A stretch of DNA of 64,000 bases, taken from Dipteronia dyeriana (taxonomy: Eukaryota > Streptophyta > Magnoliopsida > Sapindales > Sapindaceae). How positions within the stretch are numbered: the first letter of the stretch is position 1; every line of letters begins with the position of its first letter. A program made the translations under genes and the position numbers. Below the pieces are notes generated by a model, which worked only from the letters and a program-made list of their open reading frames with translations, was not told where the DNA came from and searched no databases. Below are positions 36,578 to 49,029 of this stretch, piece by piece. The stretch spans positions 2,296,501 through 2,360,500 of the forward strand of contig CM065297.1 in NCBI GenBank assembly GCA_032871835.1. Reading direction: 5' to 3'.

Positions 36578-36684
36578 TGCACTAGGGTTAGGGCATGAGA
36601 GTAAGTTATTTCAAAATTTGTTGAGAAAATTGATAAGTGTTTGGTGAAGAAGGTAGAGAGAAGATCGAATTCGGAGTCGAAGAG

Positions 36685-36972
36685 ATGAGGAAACGTCAAG
36701 TTGTTGTGAGAAGAGAGGAGCCTTCAAGAAACACAACCACTTCATCTTACACAATTAGGAGTGTGAGATATGTAGAGTGCCAGAAGAACCACGCGGCAGG
36801 CGTCGGGGGATTCGCGGTGGACGGTTGCCGTGAGTTCATGGCCAGTGGGGAGGAAGGAACCCCAGCTGCACTCACTTGTGCTGCCTGTGGCTGCCACCGG
36901 AGCTTTCACAGGAGGGAAGTAGAGACTGAGGTTGTTTGTGAGTGTTCTTCGCCGCCTGCGAACGACACCTAG
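36685..36972 (+). CDS. MIF2: Mini zinc finger protein (MIF), MIF2-like, 95 aa
   Basis: A single exon encodes 95 residues beginning [13 protein letters not shown], the family's usual N-terminus, so I start at the ATG at 36685 and not at the earlier in-frame GTG. Residues about 28-78 form the ZF-HD dimerisation zinc finger: [37 protein letters not shown], with its Cys and His positions kept. The protein has no homeodomain. MIF proteins are nuclear or cytosolic dimer partners that interfere with ZF-HD homeodomain proteins and affect hormone response and floral meristem ending. The tail [12 protein letters not shown] is also typical. MIF2, rather than MIF1 or MIF3, is inferred from its neighbours. 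A ZF-HD gene lies 25 kb downstream on the other strand. The frame is intact and intronless, as expected. Confidence 0.95.
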   Translation: MRKRQVVVRREEPSRNTTTSSYTIRSVRYVECQKNHAAGVGGFAVDGCREFMASGEEGTPAALTCAACGCHRSFHRREVETEVVCECSSPPANDT

Positions 36973-38267
36973 CTGGAACACTCACATATATTGTTCCTGT
37001 TATAGCTTATCAATGGAGATTGATGTGATGTGTGTTATTGACTTGCTTGTAATTTTCTGTATCTGGGGTTTGTTAATTGTTATTGATCTTCGAGTTTAAT
37101 TTTCGTGTACGGATTTTGAGATTAGTCTCTGGTTGTGTTTAGGGTTTCATGGGCATCACTAAAACCTAGCTGTCCTTCTATGATATCTATGTACAAAGAG
37201 AAGAAAAAGAGTGTTGTGTTTTTTTCTTGATCATGAATGAACAATTCACCTTTTTTCGATTTTAAATCAGTAGTTTGATTGTTGATACTAGGTTGAACCA
37301 TAGAGTTTATTTTTTTTAACGAACCTAAATAGAATAACACGTTTTTACTTCTTTTACTGAACCTGGATAGAATAAGATGTTTCTATAAAGAAGACGATGA
37401 AATCAAACGATGAAAGAAAGTAATTAATACAAATTCATTCCCAAATTATATGAATTAATAAAAAAACAATATAAAAAAAACACAAAGGTGGTCACCACAG
37501 AACATTGTTGCTTAATTTCTTGATGATAATTATTAGAATTGAATTCTTTGCCGTTTCAAACAAGTTCAGCTTTTATGTAAGGAAATTGGTTTGTTCATAT
37601 ATGTCTTGCAAATTAAAGCTGCAAAATTGATTAATTATTTTCAACTACTATGTATATATGATATGAGGTATCATTTCAATCAAATTCATTGATGTAATAA
37701 TTGGTTTTCCAAACTACACTCAATCAGATTTTGCAAATGTTAATTATTGTTATGGATGGATCAAATCCTGATGATAGATATTTCAAGAAGAAATAATCCT
37801 AAGGAAGGAATATTATTAATTCTCCAAGTGCAGAGCAGTCTAATCTGTGTAGGTAAGATCACTTTGTATTTGAGGTTTCAGGCCCACACATATCTAATCA
37901 TGTTGGTTGTTATGATAGAAATTTTGCTTAGTGATGTACTTAAAAGGGAATTAAAGCTTAAACTATAATATATTATAACTTTTCTTATACTTGGTCAATG
38001 CAACTCATTAATTCAACACCAAAGCTAGGAAAGAATGTTAATTTTTTTAATAAAGTCCACAATTCAACTAGGGTCGGCTCATCAACTTAATTCCTTTTGG
38101 TCTCTACTACTTTTTTGTTTATTGATACATAAAAAAAAATAGAAATAGAAAACCTACTATGCCGGTTCGGAACTACAAAATTTTGTATTTTTTTTTCCAT
38201 TTCAAGCTCTACTGAATACGTCACGTTTCCGATTTCCTGTTTTGTGAAACAAAAAATTGTTTTTGAA
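36973..38267. other. MIF 3' region and intergenic DNA
   Basis: The first 150-250 bases are likely MIF 3' UTR. No further gene was recognised; the short ORFs at 37122 and 37747 lack domains. Confidence 0.55.
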
Positions 38268-38446
38268 TGAGTAATACTATTTTATTCAAATTTGGTATTC
38301 AAATCCAGTGTCCAAATGATGTGGCGACACTCTAATTCATTTATTTAAATGTAAATCTAATACAATTTAAATGAATAGATTATAATGTTATCAAATCACT
38401 TGAACACCAGATTTGGACATCAAACTTGGATAAAGTGACATTATTG
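38268..38446. mobile_element. Fold-back MITE with AATACTATTTTATTCAAATT ends
   Basis: The left end AGTAATACTATTTTATTCAA is matched in reverse orientation by AATAATGTCACTTTATCCAA at the right. Nearly the whole 180 bp can fold on itself. A related copy is at 56924-57090. Confidence 0.6.
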
Positions 38447-40452
38447 TTTTCGAATACCGTCTTAATATTTTCCTAGCCAAACTTATGATCATATCTAGAA
38501 AATAAAATTAAGATTCAAATTATAATAGGTCAGCTATATATATATATCTTCCATGTGAGAGTTGTGGAAACAAAAACGTTCAGGTTAGGCAGTGAGGTAG
38601 AGTATGGATAACAAACATTCAGGTAGAGAATTGTATTGAATTGGGCAGACGTCAATTCAAAAATATAATAATTAAGTTGATTCATCGGTAATTTTCGGGG
38701 TATTAATGATTACAGAATCAGAGAGAAAAATATCTGTTTGTCATCAGTCCTGTAATTAGATTATCCACCACAAGTTTGATAAGTGTACTAATTTGCTTTT
38801 TATATGTGTACATCTCAATATATTTAAGTTTTTGGCTTTCTACATTTGTTGGCATCATGATTTTCTAAAAGTAGTATCTTCATTTTGAAATTTGAAGAAA
38901 TATAAATTAGTTTGCTATATGAAACAAATTTTAATGTTTTGATGTACAATTTGCATACTATTTCACAAGAAAAAAATATTAACTTATTTTTTTGTTTTAA
39001 TCTTAATACTATAGTTCATAGGGTAATTAGTTCAGTTCAACCTTTAGCTAAAGAAAGTTTACAACATCTTTAATTACGACCATAACATATGTAACATTCA
39101 ACTACATATGGACACCATTTGAACTTAATATTAAATATCGATATATTTTAATTTTTAACACTATTTGCACCGGGTAAAAATTATATGGTTGAATAATATT
39201 TACTGTTTGCTATATCATATCACCTCAGCCAAAACATATATAATTTCTTAAAAATCTCACGAATTTCCTTAAATTGAAAATTAAAGAAAAATCCTAATTT
39301 CTATGAATATGTCTGAGAAACAAATTAATAAGAATCCACAATTTGAAGAAAAGTCAAATTGGTCAATATATACCGAAAACGATCTGGGCATGTTAAGTAA
39401 CTTCACTACCTTACAATGCAATCGTAGCCAGTTTTGTTAATGTACCGCATAGACTTTGTTAATAACTTAAATAAAATTGATTACAGATCGATCTGTACTG
39501 GGAATAGACAATTGTCTTAAAACTTTATTTAAGTAAAATTTCATAAAATTTTATTCTTCCAGTAGTGAGAATATAACGAGTTGGCTGGTATCCCACGTAA
39601 CATGTACACTTAAGGCGAGCACATTTGCATATAGTTCACAAATCTTTCCAAGCAACTACATAAAGACCGAAGTAGTAAATTAAACTTTTGGAAGCCTGCG
39701 GAAGGAGCAAACGTGTGATATCGGATTAAATTTGGATCTATAATATATTGTTGCAATTGTCTTGACAAGCCCTATCGTGTCCCAAATTTCGTCATTTTGA
39801 CCTTAAATTTTGCATTTTTTATTTCATTTTAGGCCGTATTTTCAGATCATAATAATTTTTCGTAGGAATGTCTGCTTGGCAGTAAAGTTTATTTTGTTGA
39901 GTTAGTTCATGAAAGTTTTTTTAGAATTTGTCAGTAATTCAAATTTGTCTTTCTTTTTTTAAAAAAATAGATATTTTCATAATTCCAATCGGTTTAGGTC
40001 CTATTTGGAGTCAAGTTTTGTTTTTCTATTTAACGACCAGCTTGGCATTTGCTTTTCAAAAATTAAATCCAACGTATTTTATAATTTTGATACAAAATGA
40101 TATTTGGTAAAACTTTTAAAAATAATTAATTGAGAGCATTTACAATATAAAAGTGGTTTGCATACCAAAAATCATTGAAATGATAACAATGTCAAGAGAC
40201 TTACTTTCTATGTGGATAAAGATAGACTTGATAAACAATCAACTCAAAATTTGGTCTCCAATATTTCTATTTAAAACACATTTATTTTTTATAACATATT
40301 CAATTTTTTTTATTTTTTTATTTTTTTATTTTTTTTCCTTATTAAAAATAGATGAAAAATTAATATCAATTTTAAATACTTGCTGAGTCAACTAAAAAAA
40401 TAGTTACGCAACATGCCGTCTAAAAGTAGACGGTCATGTTGACAATGTCTTA
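38447..40452. other. Intergenic DNA, no gene recognised
   Basis: AT-rich, with frequent stops in all frames. A degenerate relative of the GAGCATCTCC MITEs may begin near 40134 (GAGAGCATTTACAATATAAA). Confidence 0.5.
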
Positions 40453-40659
40453 GAGCATCTCCAATGTAAATATGTATTTAAAGAAAATTGACTGCCACAT
40501 ATGATAGATAGTTAAAAAGTTAGAAAAACTATCTTCAATGCAATTATCTAACTGTAATATGGAGATGATGTGGTATTAGAAATACATTTTTTAATAGACT
40601 GTTTATCTATCTATGTAGCATCTTTTTTTTATCAAGCCACTCTTGTGTTGGAGATGCTC
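40453..40659. mobile_element. MITE with GAGCATCTCCAA ends, 207 bp
   Basis: The left end GAGCATCTCCAATGTAAATA pairs with the right end TTGGAGATGCTC. It is non-coding and a typical plant MITE terminus. The flanks TTA and AGA do not match well, so the superfamily is left open. Confidence 0.65.
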
Positions 40660-40809
40660 AGATAATCTGAAAGTTTGGATAGAGATTTTAAGATATAGGT
40701 GGGGGCTACTTGTAAAAGTGATTATGAAATAATTTATTTCAATATTTAAGGAATCTTTTTAAAATATCATCATTATTCATTTATCCTTCTAAAATCTAAT
40801 TAAAATTAA

Positions 40810-40974
40810 AATTAAGGTTAGGCTTCCCAATTTTTTTCCTAAATTTCTTCTCAAATAGTGTTGGTACGTCAGATATCAACATCTTGTAAATCATGAGATT
40901 ATGTGGTGAGCGATGTGGCCAACACCATTTGGGAAGGAATTTGGAATAAAAAAGTAGGAAGCCTAGTATTACTC
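40810..40974. mobile_element. Small MITE related to the 33578 element
   Basis: Left TTAGGCTTCCCAATTTTTTT and right AAGTAGGAAGCCTAGTATTA are inverted copies. The interior AACATCTTGTAAATCATGAG is shared with 33578-33709. About 165 bp. Confidence 0.55.
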
Positions 40975-42396
40975 TAACATTAAATATTGATTTGATTTAT
41001 AAAATCTTTTTATTGTTAAAATGGGTTTTTTTTATAATTTAAATATTGATTTTTTTAAAAGAAAAACTTAAATATTGATTGATAGAGAGAGAGAGCTTTT
41101 GAGCTTTGTAGTAGTTTTAAAAATACAATTACCTAAATATCTGATGATTAACTTCACGGTTGATTATTCCTTCAACACAACTAATAATAATTATTATAAA
41201 AGTTACAGTAATACCAAACTGACCCTAAGTATAAATATGAAGATTTATGGTTATCTTGTATTATCTTGTATTATTAGTAATAAAAAGTTCATTTAAAGTA
41301 ATTTCTAGCGTATATACGACTTACTTTATCACTTTTTTTTTCTGTCAAAACTCTTGTTCACTTACATTGAAGATAGTTTTGGTATCTCATATTATGCATT
41401 TAGAAATTGAGTTAATAGGATAAAATAGCACTTTTTGTACTGATTTCGTGGGGTTGTCACTAACTTAACAAGTTAAGTTTTATTCGCACCAAAATAATGA
41501 AATAAATGTGTATACATATATACGTATAAAGAAACGTGAGAAAGGAAAATTAAGTCTCAATCAAAGGTTTGAAAAAAAAAAAAAAAAACCTAATAAGTCT
41601 CGATCAAAGGCAAGACTTTGTTTTTTTTTTAAATGGTATTTTTTTTTCATAAACACATTTTGTTATTATTAAAACTCAAGTTATTAAATAGGTGTTCTTT
41701 ACACGTAACAAGAACCAAGAGGTGCTAGGAAATGTACAAGTTGTGAACCTTACATGTTGAAATCTTGAGTATATATATATATATGTGTATGCATTGGCTC
41801 TCTTTTAAAAGATTTTTTATTTTAATTTCGGTAAGAATTTTGATGAAATCACATCGATTTTAATGAATTTTGATCTGATTTTTTTGTGGATAATAAATTT
41901 ATTAAAATATACATATGAATAAAATTTGAGAATTTTTCGAGCACCAGAACTATTTATTCCGATTTTGTTGAATATGAAGACAATCGAAGAATGAGCGAAA
42001 TATAGGAAAAATCAAGAAAATAGCTTTAGTACTCGAAAAATTATCAAATTGCGTTCATAAGTAGATTTTAATAAAATTATCATCCATAAAAAAATCCATA
42101 TCAAATTTAATTAAAATTGATATAATTTTAATAAAATCCTTATCAAAATTAAAATAAGGGACGCGACGACTCAAACTTGTAACATTGTGTGACCAAATAA
42201 AAGCTCTTTTCGTCAAGCCACATTAATTATTAGAAGCTTGCCTATAATATGAAGCAAAACTTGTTAATCCTACCCGAATGATACATAATAAAACTCACTA
42301 TTATCAAAAGTCTACAAATTAAATTTATTGTTTTTACTAATCAATTGTTATAGTACTAGTATTACTTCTTTTCTCTTTTAATTAATGAGGGACAAT
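40975..42396. other. Intergenic DNA, no gene recognised
   Basis: AT-rich; includes two similar stretches, AAGTCTCAATCAAAGG near 41552 and AAGTCTCGATCAAAGG near 41595, and a TA run near 41771. Confidence 0.5.
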
Positions 42397-42553
42397 ATGA
42401 GGTTGACTCAATGGTAAGTCTCTCACATCTACGTCTATGAAATTGTGGGTTCGAGTCATACCGTTTGCCTTTTCCGGTGTCGAACGTGTCTTGGTGGTGA
42501 AGGAAGCTCATTTAGTCTAATAATATCTCAAGTTCAAATCGTCATCACATCAT
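42397..42553 (+). mobile_element. tRNA-derived SINE candidate
   Basis: ATGAGGTTGACTCAATGGTA gives an A box (TTGACTCAATGG, 42403-42414). GGTTCGAGTC at 42448-42457 gives a good B box about 35 bases on. The body continues through GTGTCGAACGTGTCTTGGTG and ends in the ATGT repeat that follows. This split polymerase III promoter and short body fit a plant SINE. The 3' border is approximate. Confidence 0.6.
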
Positions 42554-42555
42554 AT

Positions 42556-42556
42556 A

Positions 42557-42587
<31 letters not shown>

Positions 42588-42621
42588 TGTATGTATGTAT
42601 CTATCTATCTATCTATCTATC

Positions 42622-42653
<32 letters not shown>

Positions 42654-42654
42654 G
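42556..42654. repeat. Compound microsatellite (ATGT)n-(ATCT)n-(AT)n
   Basis: About eleven ATGT units, then about six ATCT units, then TA repeats, lying between the SINE candidate and the palindromic MITE pair. Confidence 0.95.
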
Positions 42655-42812
42655 TTTTTTTCTCCTCAGTGCGTACTGATATAACGTATATCAGTGCGTT
42701 GTATATGGATCACTGATTTTGGAGAAGTTTTGAAAAGTGTATACACTTTGAGTCAAAGTATGTAAATCTAATTATCTACATCCAACGTACTGACTTGAAT
42801 TTTTTTTTATAT
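42655..42812. mobile_element. Palindromic MITE in a TA microsatellite, copy 3
   Basis: CCTCAGTGCGTACTGATATA at the left and CCAACGTACTGACTTGAAT at the right, with GTGTATACACTTTGAGTCAA in the middle; this is copy 1 in reverse orientation. Flanked by TA runs. Confidence 0.65.
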
Positions 42813-42819
42813 ATATAAT

Positions 42820-43003
42820 TTTTCTATTGTCAGTTCGAACTAATATAAGATATATCAGTTCCTTGTATGTGGGCTATTGGATTTAAATCATTTGACTTGG
42901 TTGCATGCACTTGTCAAAACATCTTTTAAATCCAATGGTCCACATGTACGGAACTGATATATTTTATATCAATTTGAACTGGCAATAGAAAAACTATATA
43001 TAT
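42820..43003. mobile_element. Palindromic MITE in a TA microsatellite, copy 4
   Basis: Left TTTTTCTATTGTCAGTTCGA and right GAACTGGCAATAGAAAAACT are perfect inverted complements over at least 14 bases. Flanked by TATATA on both sides. It is the best preserved hairpin of the set. Confidence 0.75.
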
Positions 43004-43076
43004 AATATCAATTTCCTTAATGTTTCCAATCTACCAGAGTTCTTAAAAAGATTACCCATCCTGTAATTTCTGAAAT

Positions 43077-45031
43077 TTATCGTGTTATATATGTCCAATA
43101 ATTTTTTACATAAACAATAAGCTCTATCGAGTTTTTTTTATTAATAATAATAAAAATAAAATAAAAACGAAAGCAGAAGGACGTGCGTGCTCTAAAACAC
43201 ATTAATCTAAAAATGTATGCAGGTCTTGACAACATATAGAAAAAAAAAACATAAAACCTAATTAATCGGACTGGCAGAATTATTCCTTTTTGCCTCAATA
43301 TGTGCAGCCAATTAGCGACAAGATTTAATTCTGATTGGGCCGTTGTAGCTTCAGAATCAAGACGAATTTTAGTCTCATCTATATGAAGGAGTTTAGAACT
43401 TTTCTTACTCATTTGAGACTTAGAACTAGATAAAATCTTAAAAGTTTGTTTCATTTTTCTTTTTTATTTGGTTACCACGATAATCCAATCATTTTCAAAC
43501 ATTGAATCTTCTGATGTATTCTCCAAATTAATCTCTCTTTTTTTATCTTTTGAAATCTCATCCAAAACTTGCTGATCAGAATTCTGGATGTTTGTAATCC
43601 TTGGATTGTCAAGAATAATTCTATTATTATACAAATATTCTCTAGAGAACATTGATGATTCTCAATATTATCTTCTAACTTTAAATACTTGGTAATCAAA
43701 TCATTTGAGATATTAACATTAATTCATGCATTTTGATTAGGAAATTGTTTAGGTGTTTGAATTTGAATTGGAAAAAAACTCTCAATTAGATCTCGATCTT
43801 CCGTAAGTGCATTAAATGTGTCAATCGTCATCGGAAACTGTACTTCATGATTGGGTCAACTTCTTGAAACCCAAATTTGTCAACTTCAAAATTGGTTGTT
43901 GTTTCCTGATTCAGTTCCTGAGTATCAATCACATTTAATTCAAATAAATGTGGAGATAATTGTATGCTACTATTTTTGTCTTCTATAGTAATTATGGGAT
44001 TTTTAAAATTTTGAATCTCCACAATTTCCTCTCCCTCTATCGTTTCCTGATTTTGTGAGACTGTTTTGTAAGGTTGTTCCTCCACGGCAACCTACCCATT
44101 ATGGTTACCTAAAAAATCATTGTTTGTTACATGACATCTTTAATCTTGAATTTTGTATTTTATACCACTAGTCATACCAGTGATAATGGTTTTCTTGATA
44201 TGCCAATAGGTTTGCCTCGGATTTTTTTATCGCGGGCGACCTTTATCAAAATTAATCTCCTTATTCTTTTGATAGCATCTAGTAGAGTCATGACCAAAAG
44301 CTTTACACTTCGTACATCTCTCTGAAATATTTTCATTTATAATATACATAGAGAGACCTCTATGGTCATCTCTCTCCACATTAAAAAATGATGGATGATT
44401 CGAAGTTAAATCAATGTCTACAGGAACTCAGGTATAAAACCCATATGCTTGATCCTTTGTACCTTGATCTAGTTGCAGAGGGATGCCAACTCTTCGTGCA
44501 ATCTCCATGATTGTAGTTGGATGCCATTATTCTGAGCATATACCGTAAAACCTCACTCAAACTTGAGCATGCGATAATTGTTGATTATATGGAATAAAAT
44601 CCGATTGACATTCAAAAATACAAAAAAAAAAATACCGTTTAAACTGAGCAAGAACCTCCAGTACTCCAAACTCTCTTTAAATATTCTTCACTAGAAAAAT
44701 GAATATCAAAATATCCTTTGGAAACAGAGTAACCTTTCAAGGATTTTGGAGTTGTCAAATCGATTGCATCACAGATTTTAACTCACTAGGTTTCAAAGAT
44801 ATAGAACCTTTTCTTAAATGCAAATGTTTGAAAAGATTTTTTTGACAATATTTCGGTCTTTCTTTGACATATTTTTGGTTGATATGAAAACACGTGATGT
44901 CCATTTTCACAACTGGTAGTGGGAGAATATTTGGTTAAACCTATGCTTTGTCGGTTTTGAATAGAGCTACAAAAGTTTTCAGCTTTTATGATGGTTGTGG
45001 TAAAATATCGGAAAATTTGAGAGAGGGGCAA
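43077..45031 (-). pseudogene. LINE-type ORF1 remnant (DUF4283-like region and CCHC zinc knuckle), minus strand
   Basis: On the minus strand, from 45031 downward, is a worn DUF4283-like region: LSQIFRYFTTTIIKAENFCS near the start, later GYFDIHFSSEEYLKRVWS, then VEIARRVGIPLQLDQGT and VDIDLTSNHPSFF. A clear zinc knuckle CTKCKAFGHDSTRC follows near 44310-44260. This order is that of plant LINE ORF1 proteins. Below it are acidic, low-similarity ORFs (43828-44085 and 43077-43454), probably its variable C-terminal part. Stops and shifts are frequent and no endonuclease or reverse transcriptase was found, so it is a fragment. The DUF4283 and LINE names come from memory of these motifs. Confidence 0.75.
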
Positions 45032-45247
45032 GGAAATTCTACGACATACTTTTGAAGGATCAATATGGACAAGAACAAAAGTGAGAGAAAATTCAAGAGG
45101 GAGAGAAAGTCATCCATTCCCTGTTCACATATTCTTGTCCTTCGTAGTAAATAAATTATTCAGTTTGTTGAATAAAATCTGTTAGTTAATTTTGTGTGGT
45201 TGTCATTAAATAGCATTAGCATAAAAAAATGAGAAAGAAAATAATAT

Positions 45248-45302
45248 GTGGAAATTGTGAGATATATCACCTTTTTTTTGTATGTTGCAATGATGTCACC
45301 GC

Positions 45303-45358
<56 letters not shown>

Positions 45359-46290
45359 AAAACATGTCACTGCTTTAATAACTTAAGTTTAAAAGGCACC
45401 TATTATGGTGAACTACCAAAATTGCCCTTAAATAATCTATTTTATATTCTCATTGTACTTCCATCTACACTTTGAAAACAATAACTCTTCTCTCTCTCCA
45501 AAAAACTTGTCTCTCTCCAGATTCTGTACAAGAAGATAACATATATTTGTGATCTTCATTTATATATTTTCATATATTTCTGTATTGTTTAACAATGTAT
45601 CCGTTTGTTATGATTTGTTGTCCAGTCTTTGTATGAATATGTATGAACATTTTATTTTTCAAAGGATCGAGCATTTTATTTTTGAAAATAAGGTTTAATT
45701 AAATCGAGTATATTTGTAGCCAAATCGAGCATTTTTTTAATATGATCGGGCTTATTTTTGAAAGAATCGAGTATATTTTTGAAAGAATTGAAAGAATCGA
45801 GTATATTTTTGAAAGAATTGAAAGAATCGAGTATTTGTCAAAGGATCGATAATATTTTTCAAAAGATCGAGAATATTTGTCAAAGGATCGAGAATTTTTT
45901 TCAAATGATCGAGATTTTTTTATAGAAAATTAGATTTAATTAAATCGAGTATATTTGTAGTGAAATCGAGCATATATTAGAAAGAATCGATGATTTTTTT
46001 GAAAGAATCGAGCATATTTTCAAATGATCGAGAATATTTTTTCGACCCCCGAATGTGTCTGCGTAGCGCCACTCCGTCGTCATTCGAGTGATAGTCTGGT
46101 TTCAACGAGACTTTCTCTCTCTACTTCACAACTCTGTCATTGTAAAATGATTAAAAGAAATCTGATGTGGAACAACTATTGGGGGTATTTTTGTCAATTC
46201 ACTATAATAGGTGTCTTTTAAACATAAGTTATTAAAGCAGTAACAGTGTTGAAATACTACCTCCAAGAAGTGTCATTTATTTTTTGAATC
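45248..46290. mobile_element. TIR element copy C with GAATCGAGTATATTTTTGAAA array
   Basis: The left TIR (GGAAATTGTGAGATATATCA, TGTCACCGCTTTAATA) is split by a run of about 27 TA units at 45306-45356, after which CATGTCACTGCTTTAATAAC repeats the interrupted part. The right TIR contains CATAAGTTATTAAAGCAGTA at about 46223. The array at about 45650-46045 has units such as GAATCGAGTATATTTTTGAA. The shared block CGACCCCCGAATGTGTCTGC lies at 46042. Non-coding. Confidence 0.7.
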
Positions 46291-46400
46291 CAAAAAATAT
46301 ACAAGTATGAATTTACTTATGAAATTTCTAAAAGAAAAAATGGATATCGATTGGGTTAAAGGTTTGTCAAAATGTAAGGGAGTGATCTCCTCACATTTTA

Positions 46401-46490
46401 TGTTTTAATGGGTAGGGGTGGACCTCGAACCCTCTCTGACTGCCACAGATGTGAAAGGGATCAAAAGTGTACAATCACTTTACCAGAAGA
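46401..46490 (-). mobile_element. Possible SINE head, minus strand
   Basis: On the minus strand GGGTTCGAGGTCC (46420-46432) is a good B-box match, and CTGGTAAAGTGATTG about 45 bases before it may be a worn A box. Weak support. Confidence 0.35.
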
Positions 46491-46681
46491 GAAAATGTTA
46501 CTTACTATGCACTTGTGTACTATTGCATATCATTGATCCGTAAAATGCATGAATCATGATCACAATGGTATACCGGTGCACCGGTTGATCACTAAAAGAG
46601 GCCCATATGTATATATATTAGAATCCAAAGCTATATGGAGTTCAATATGAAGTATGAACCCAATAGACATGATCACAATAA

Positions 46682-46914
46682 AGATGCGTTTGGTATGTGG
46701 GACGGGATGGGACAACGTTTTGTTGTCCCACGTTTGGCGCACTATTAGCATGGGACGGGACGGGACGGGACAACGTGGAACAAAAACCTCAAAAAATTAT
46801 CCTACCCCAGACCCTAGGCCAGACTTGTCCCATGCATGGGACAAGTGCTAAAACGACTATTTTACCCTTAATAATTCTAAAAATTACAAACATAAATATA
46901 CATAACCTGAATCT

Positions 46915-46966
<52 letters not shown>

Positions 46967-48150
46967 ACCACAACAATAATCTACAAACCCTCCCTCTCAC
47001 TCTCACTCTCCCACCGTCGAAACCAAGACCACCAACAAACCCAAAACCCAAATCAAACCCCTTCGATCGTTGTTGTCACGCCACCAACAACCAAAACCCC
47101 TCAACGAAATCAAATCGAATCCAGTACTACCAACACCCAAATCAGTTGGTTGGGTTACGAAGAAAGTTGTTGATGTTGTGAGGGTGGTGGTTGGTGGTGT
47201 TGGTGTTATTATGGTGGTCATCGAAGGATTGTGTCATGACCTAGGTATTTTAATTGATTTTCTGTTGTGTATTTAGGTGATTTGCAAGTTTGTGGAGAGA
47301 ATATTTGTGGATAATGGAGGTTAAAGATGAAGAACAAAGGTTGAAGATAATAAATAGTCAACAGATCAGTGAAAGAGAAATTGTAGAATTCGAGAGAGAT
47401 TAGAATTAATGAGGATTTGTTTGTAATAATTCTTGATGAAAACTCTATTTCTCTCTCTCTATCGATTCTCTCGATCTCTCCCTCTGTTCCAGATTCTCAT
47501 TATCTTAAATATCTCCATCTTCCTCAATTATTCTTCTTCAAACCTTGTTCTTCAACCTCCAATTCTAGAAACCTGTAAAATCAAGCCCAAACAAATCATA
47601 AAATTATACAAAAAAAAAAAGCCCAGGGCACAACAAATTGGTGTTGGTGGGCATCTCATTCAATTGATGTTATTAATGATCGTTATCAAAGAAATTATTA
47701 ATTTTTTGCTTTAATTTTTTGCTCTTGAGAAAAGAAGAATAGGAAAATATGGGGAATTTCCCAGATCTCTAAAAAATAATTATTCATTTTTTATATATTC
47801 ATTAATTTTATATTTTTTATAAATCCATTAAATTAATAAATTCCATACAATTCTACGTAAAATCTAACCAACTCCATATAAAAATAATTTTCAATTACAA
47901 TATTAATTTTGTTAGATATGATATATAGAAATATTTATTTATTTAATAAAATAAAATAAATATTGTCTTGGGGCACTCTGGTCATTTTAACATTTTGTCT
48001 CGTCTTGTCCCAGCTATATCAAACTTATAATAGTACGGTTAACAGTTCTGTCATATGTCTTCAAAACACAATACAGAACAACATGTCCTGTCATGTTCTG
48101 TCCCTTATCGTCCCGCCTTGTCATGTCTCATCTCCGTGCCAAACGCACCC
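46682..48150. mobile_element. Tourist-like (PIF/Harbinger) element, about 1.47 kb
   Basis: The left end AGATGCGTTTGGTATGTGGG matches, inverted, the right end (GGGTGCGTTTGGCACGG on the other strand). TAA lies on both sides (46679-46681, 48151-48153), the duplication expected for PIF/Harbinger. GGGACGGGAC repeats mark the left end and GTCCTGTCATG/GTCCCG variants the right end. It contains a CT repeat at 46917-46961 and no transposase; the ORF over the CT repeat is low-complexity. Confidence 0.65.
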
Positions 48151-49029
48151 TAAAGCAGCAGCCCAAGAACTGATTCCACTAACAAGGCCTTTATATTATA
48201 AAAACCATATGATCTTTTTTATGATCAACTGTGTATTCAGAGTGCAAATGGCGGAAAATATCATCTTATTGAACTTATTTTACATTATACTTTAATAAGT
48301 TATGTTTAAAAGATATCTATTATGGTAAACTACTAAAATTATCCTTAAATAATTATTTTTTTATCATGTTTGTGCTTCCATCTCCACACTTCCAACACTG
48401 AACTCAGTAACTCCTCTCTCTTTTTCTAGTATAAACTTGTCAGAAAATTAAAATCCCTTATAGCAAAAAGTTCAAGGTTCCCGCCTCTTTCTAGACCTGA
48501 GTTTCTGAGTCTTGTAAGACTTTATCTGATCATTTTTATTTGTTCTCCGAGTTTTTTGTAAACCTTAAGCTTGTTGTGTGAATTATGAATCTCCGAGCAT
48601 TTCTAAGCTCTGTCCGAGCATTTTGTATACTGACATGAGCCTTTGTAATTACATTTCGAGCATTTTGTAAGTGTGTTCGAGTCTTTTTTATACTGACCCG
48701 AGCCTTTGTAATTACATTCCGAGCCTTTTGTAAGTGTATCCGAGCCTTTTTTGTACTGGCCTGAGCATTTGTAATTTCATTCCGAGCCTTTTGTAAGTGT
48801 ATCCGAGCCTTTTTTGTACTGGCCTGAGCATTTGCAATTACATTTCAAGCCTTTTGTAAGTGTGTCCGAGCCTTTTTTGTACTGACCCGAGTCTCATTTC
48901 GAACCTTTTGTAAGTGTGTCCGGGTCTTTTTTGTACTGACCCGAGCCTTTGTAATTACATTTCAAGCATTTTGTAAGTATTTTCGAGCCTTTTGAATATT
49001 GGCCCGAGCCTTTGGTAATTCATTTCGAG

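Noticed and set aside
36637..36684. Longer MIF N-terminus starting at GTG
   Set aside because: Plant nuclear genes start at ATG, and MRKRQVV is the usual MIF start.
46697..47173. 158-residue ORF with a long LSLSLS stretch
   Set aside because: It crosses the CT microsatellite of the Tourist-like element; low complexity, no homology recognised.
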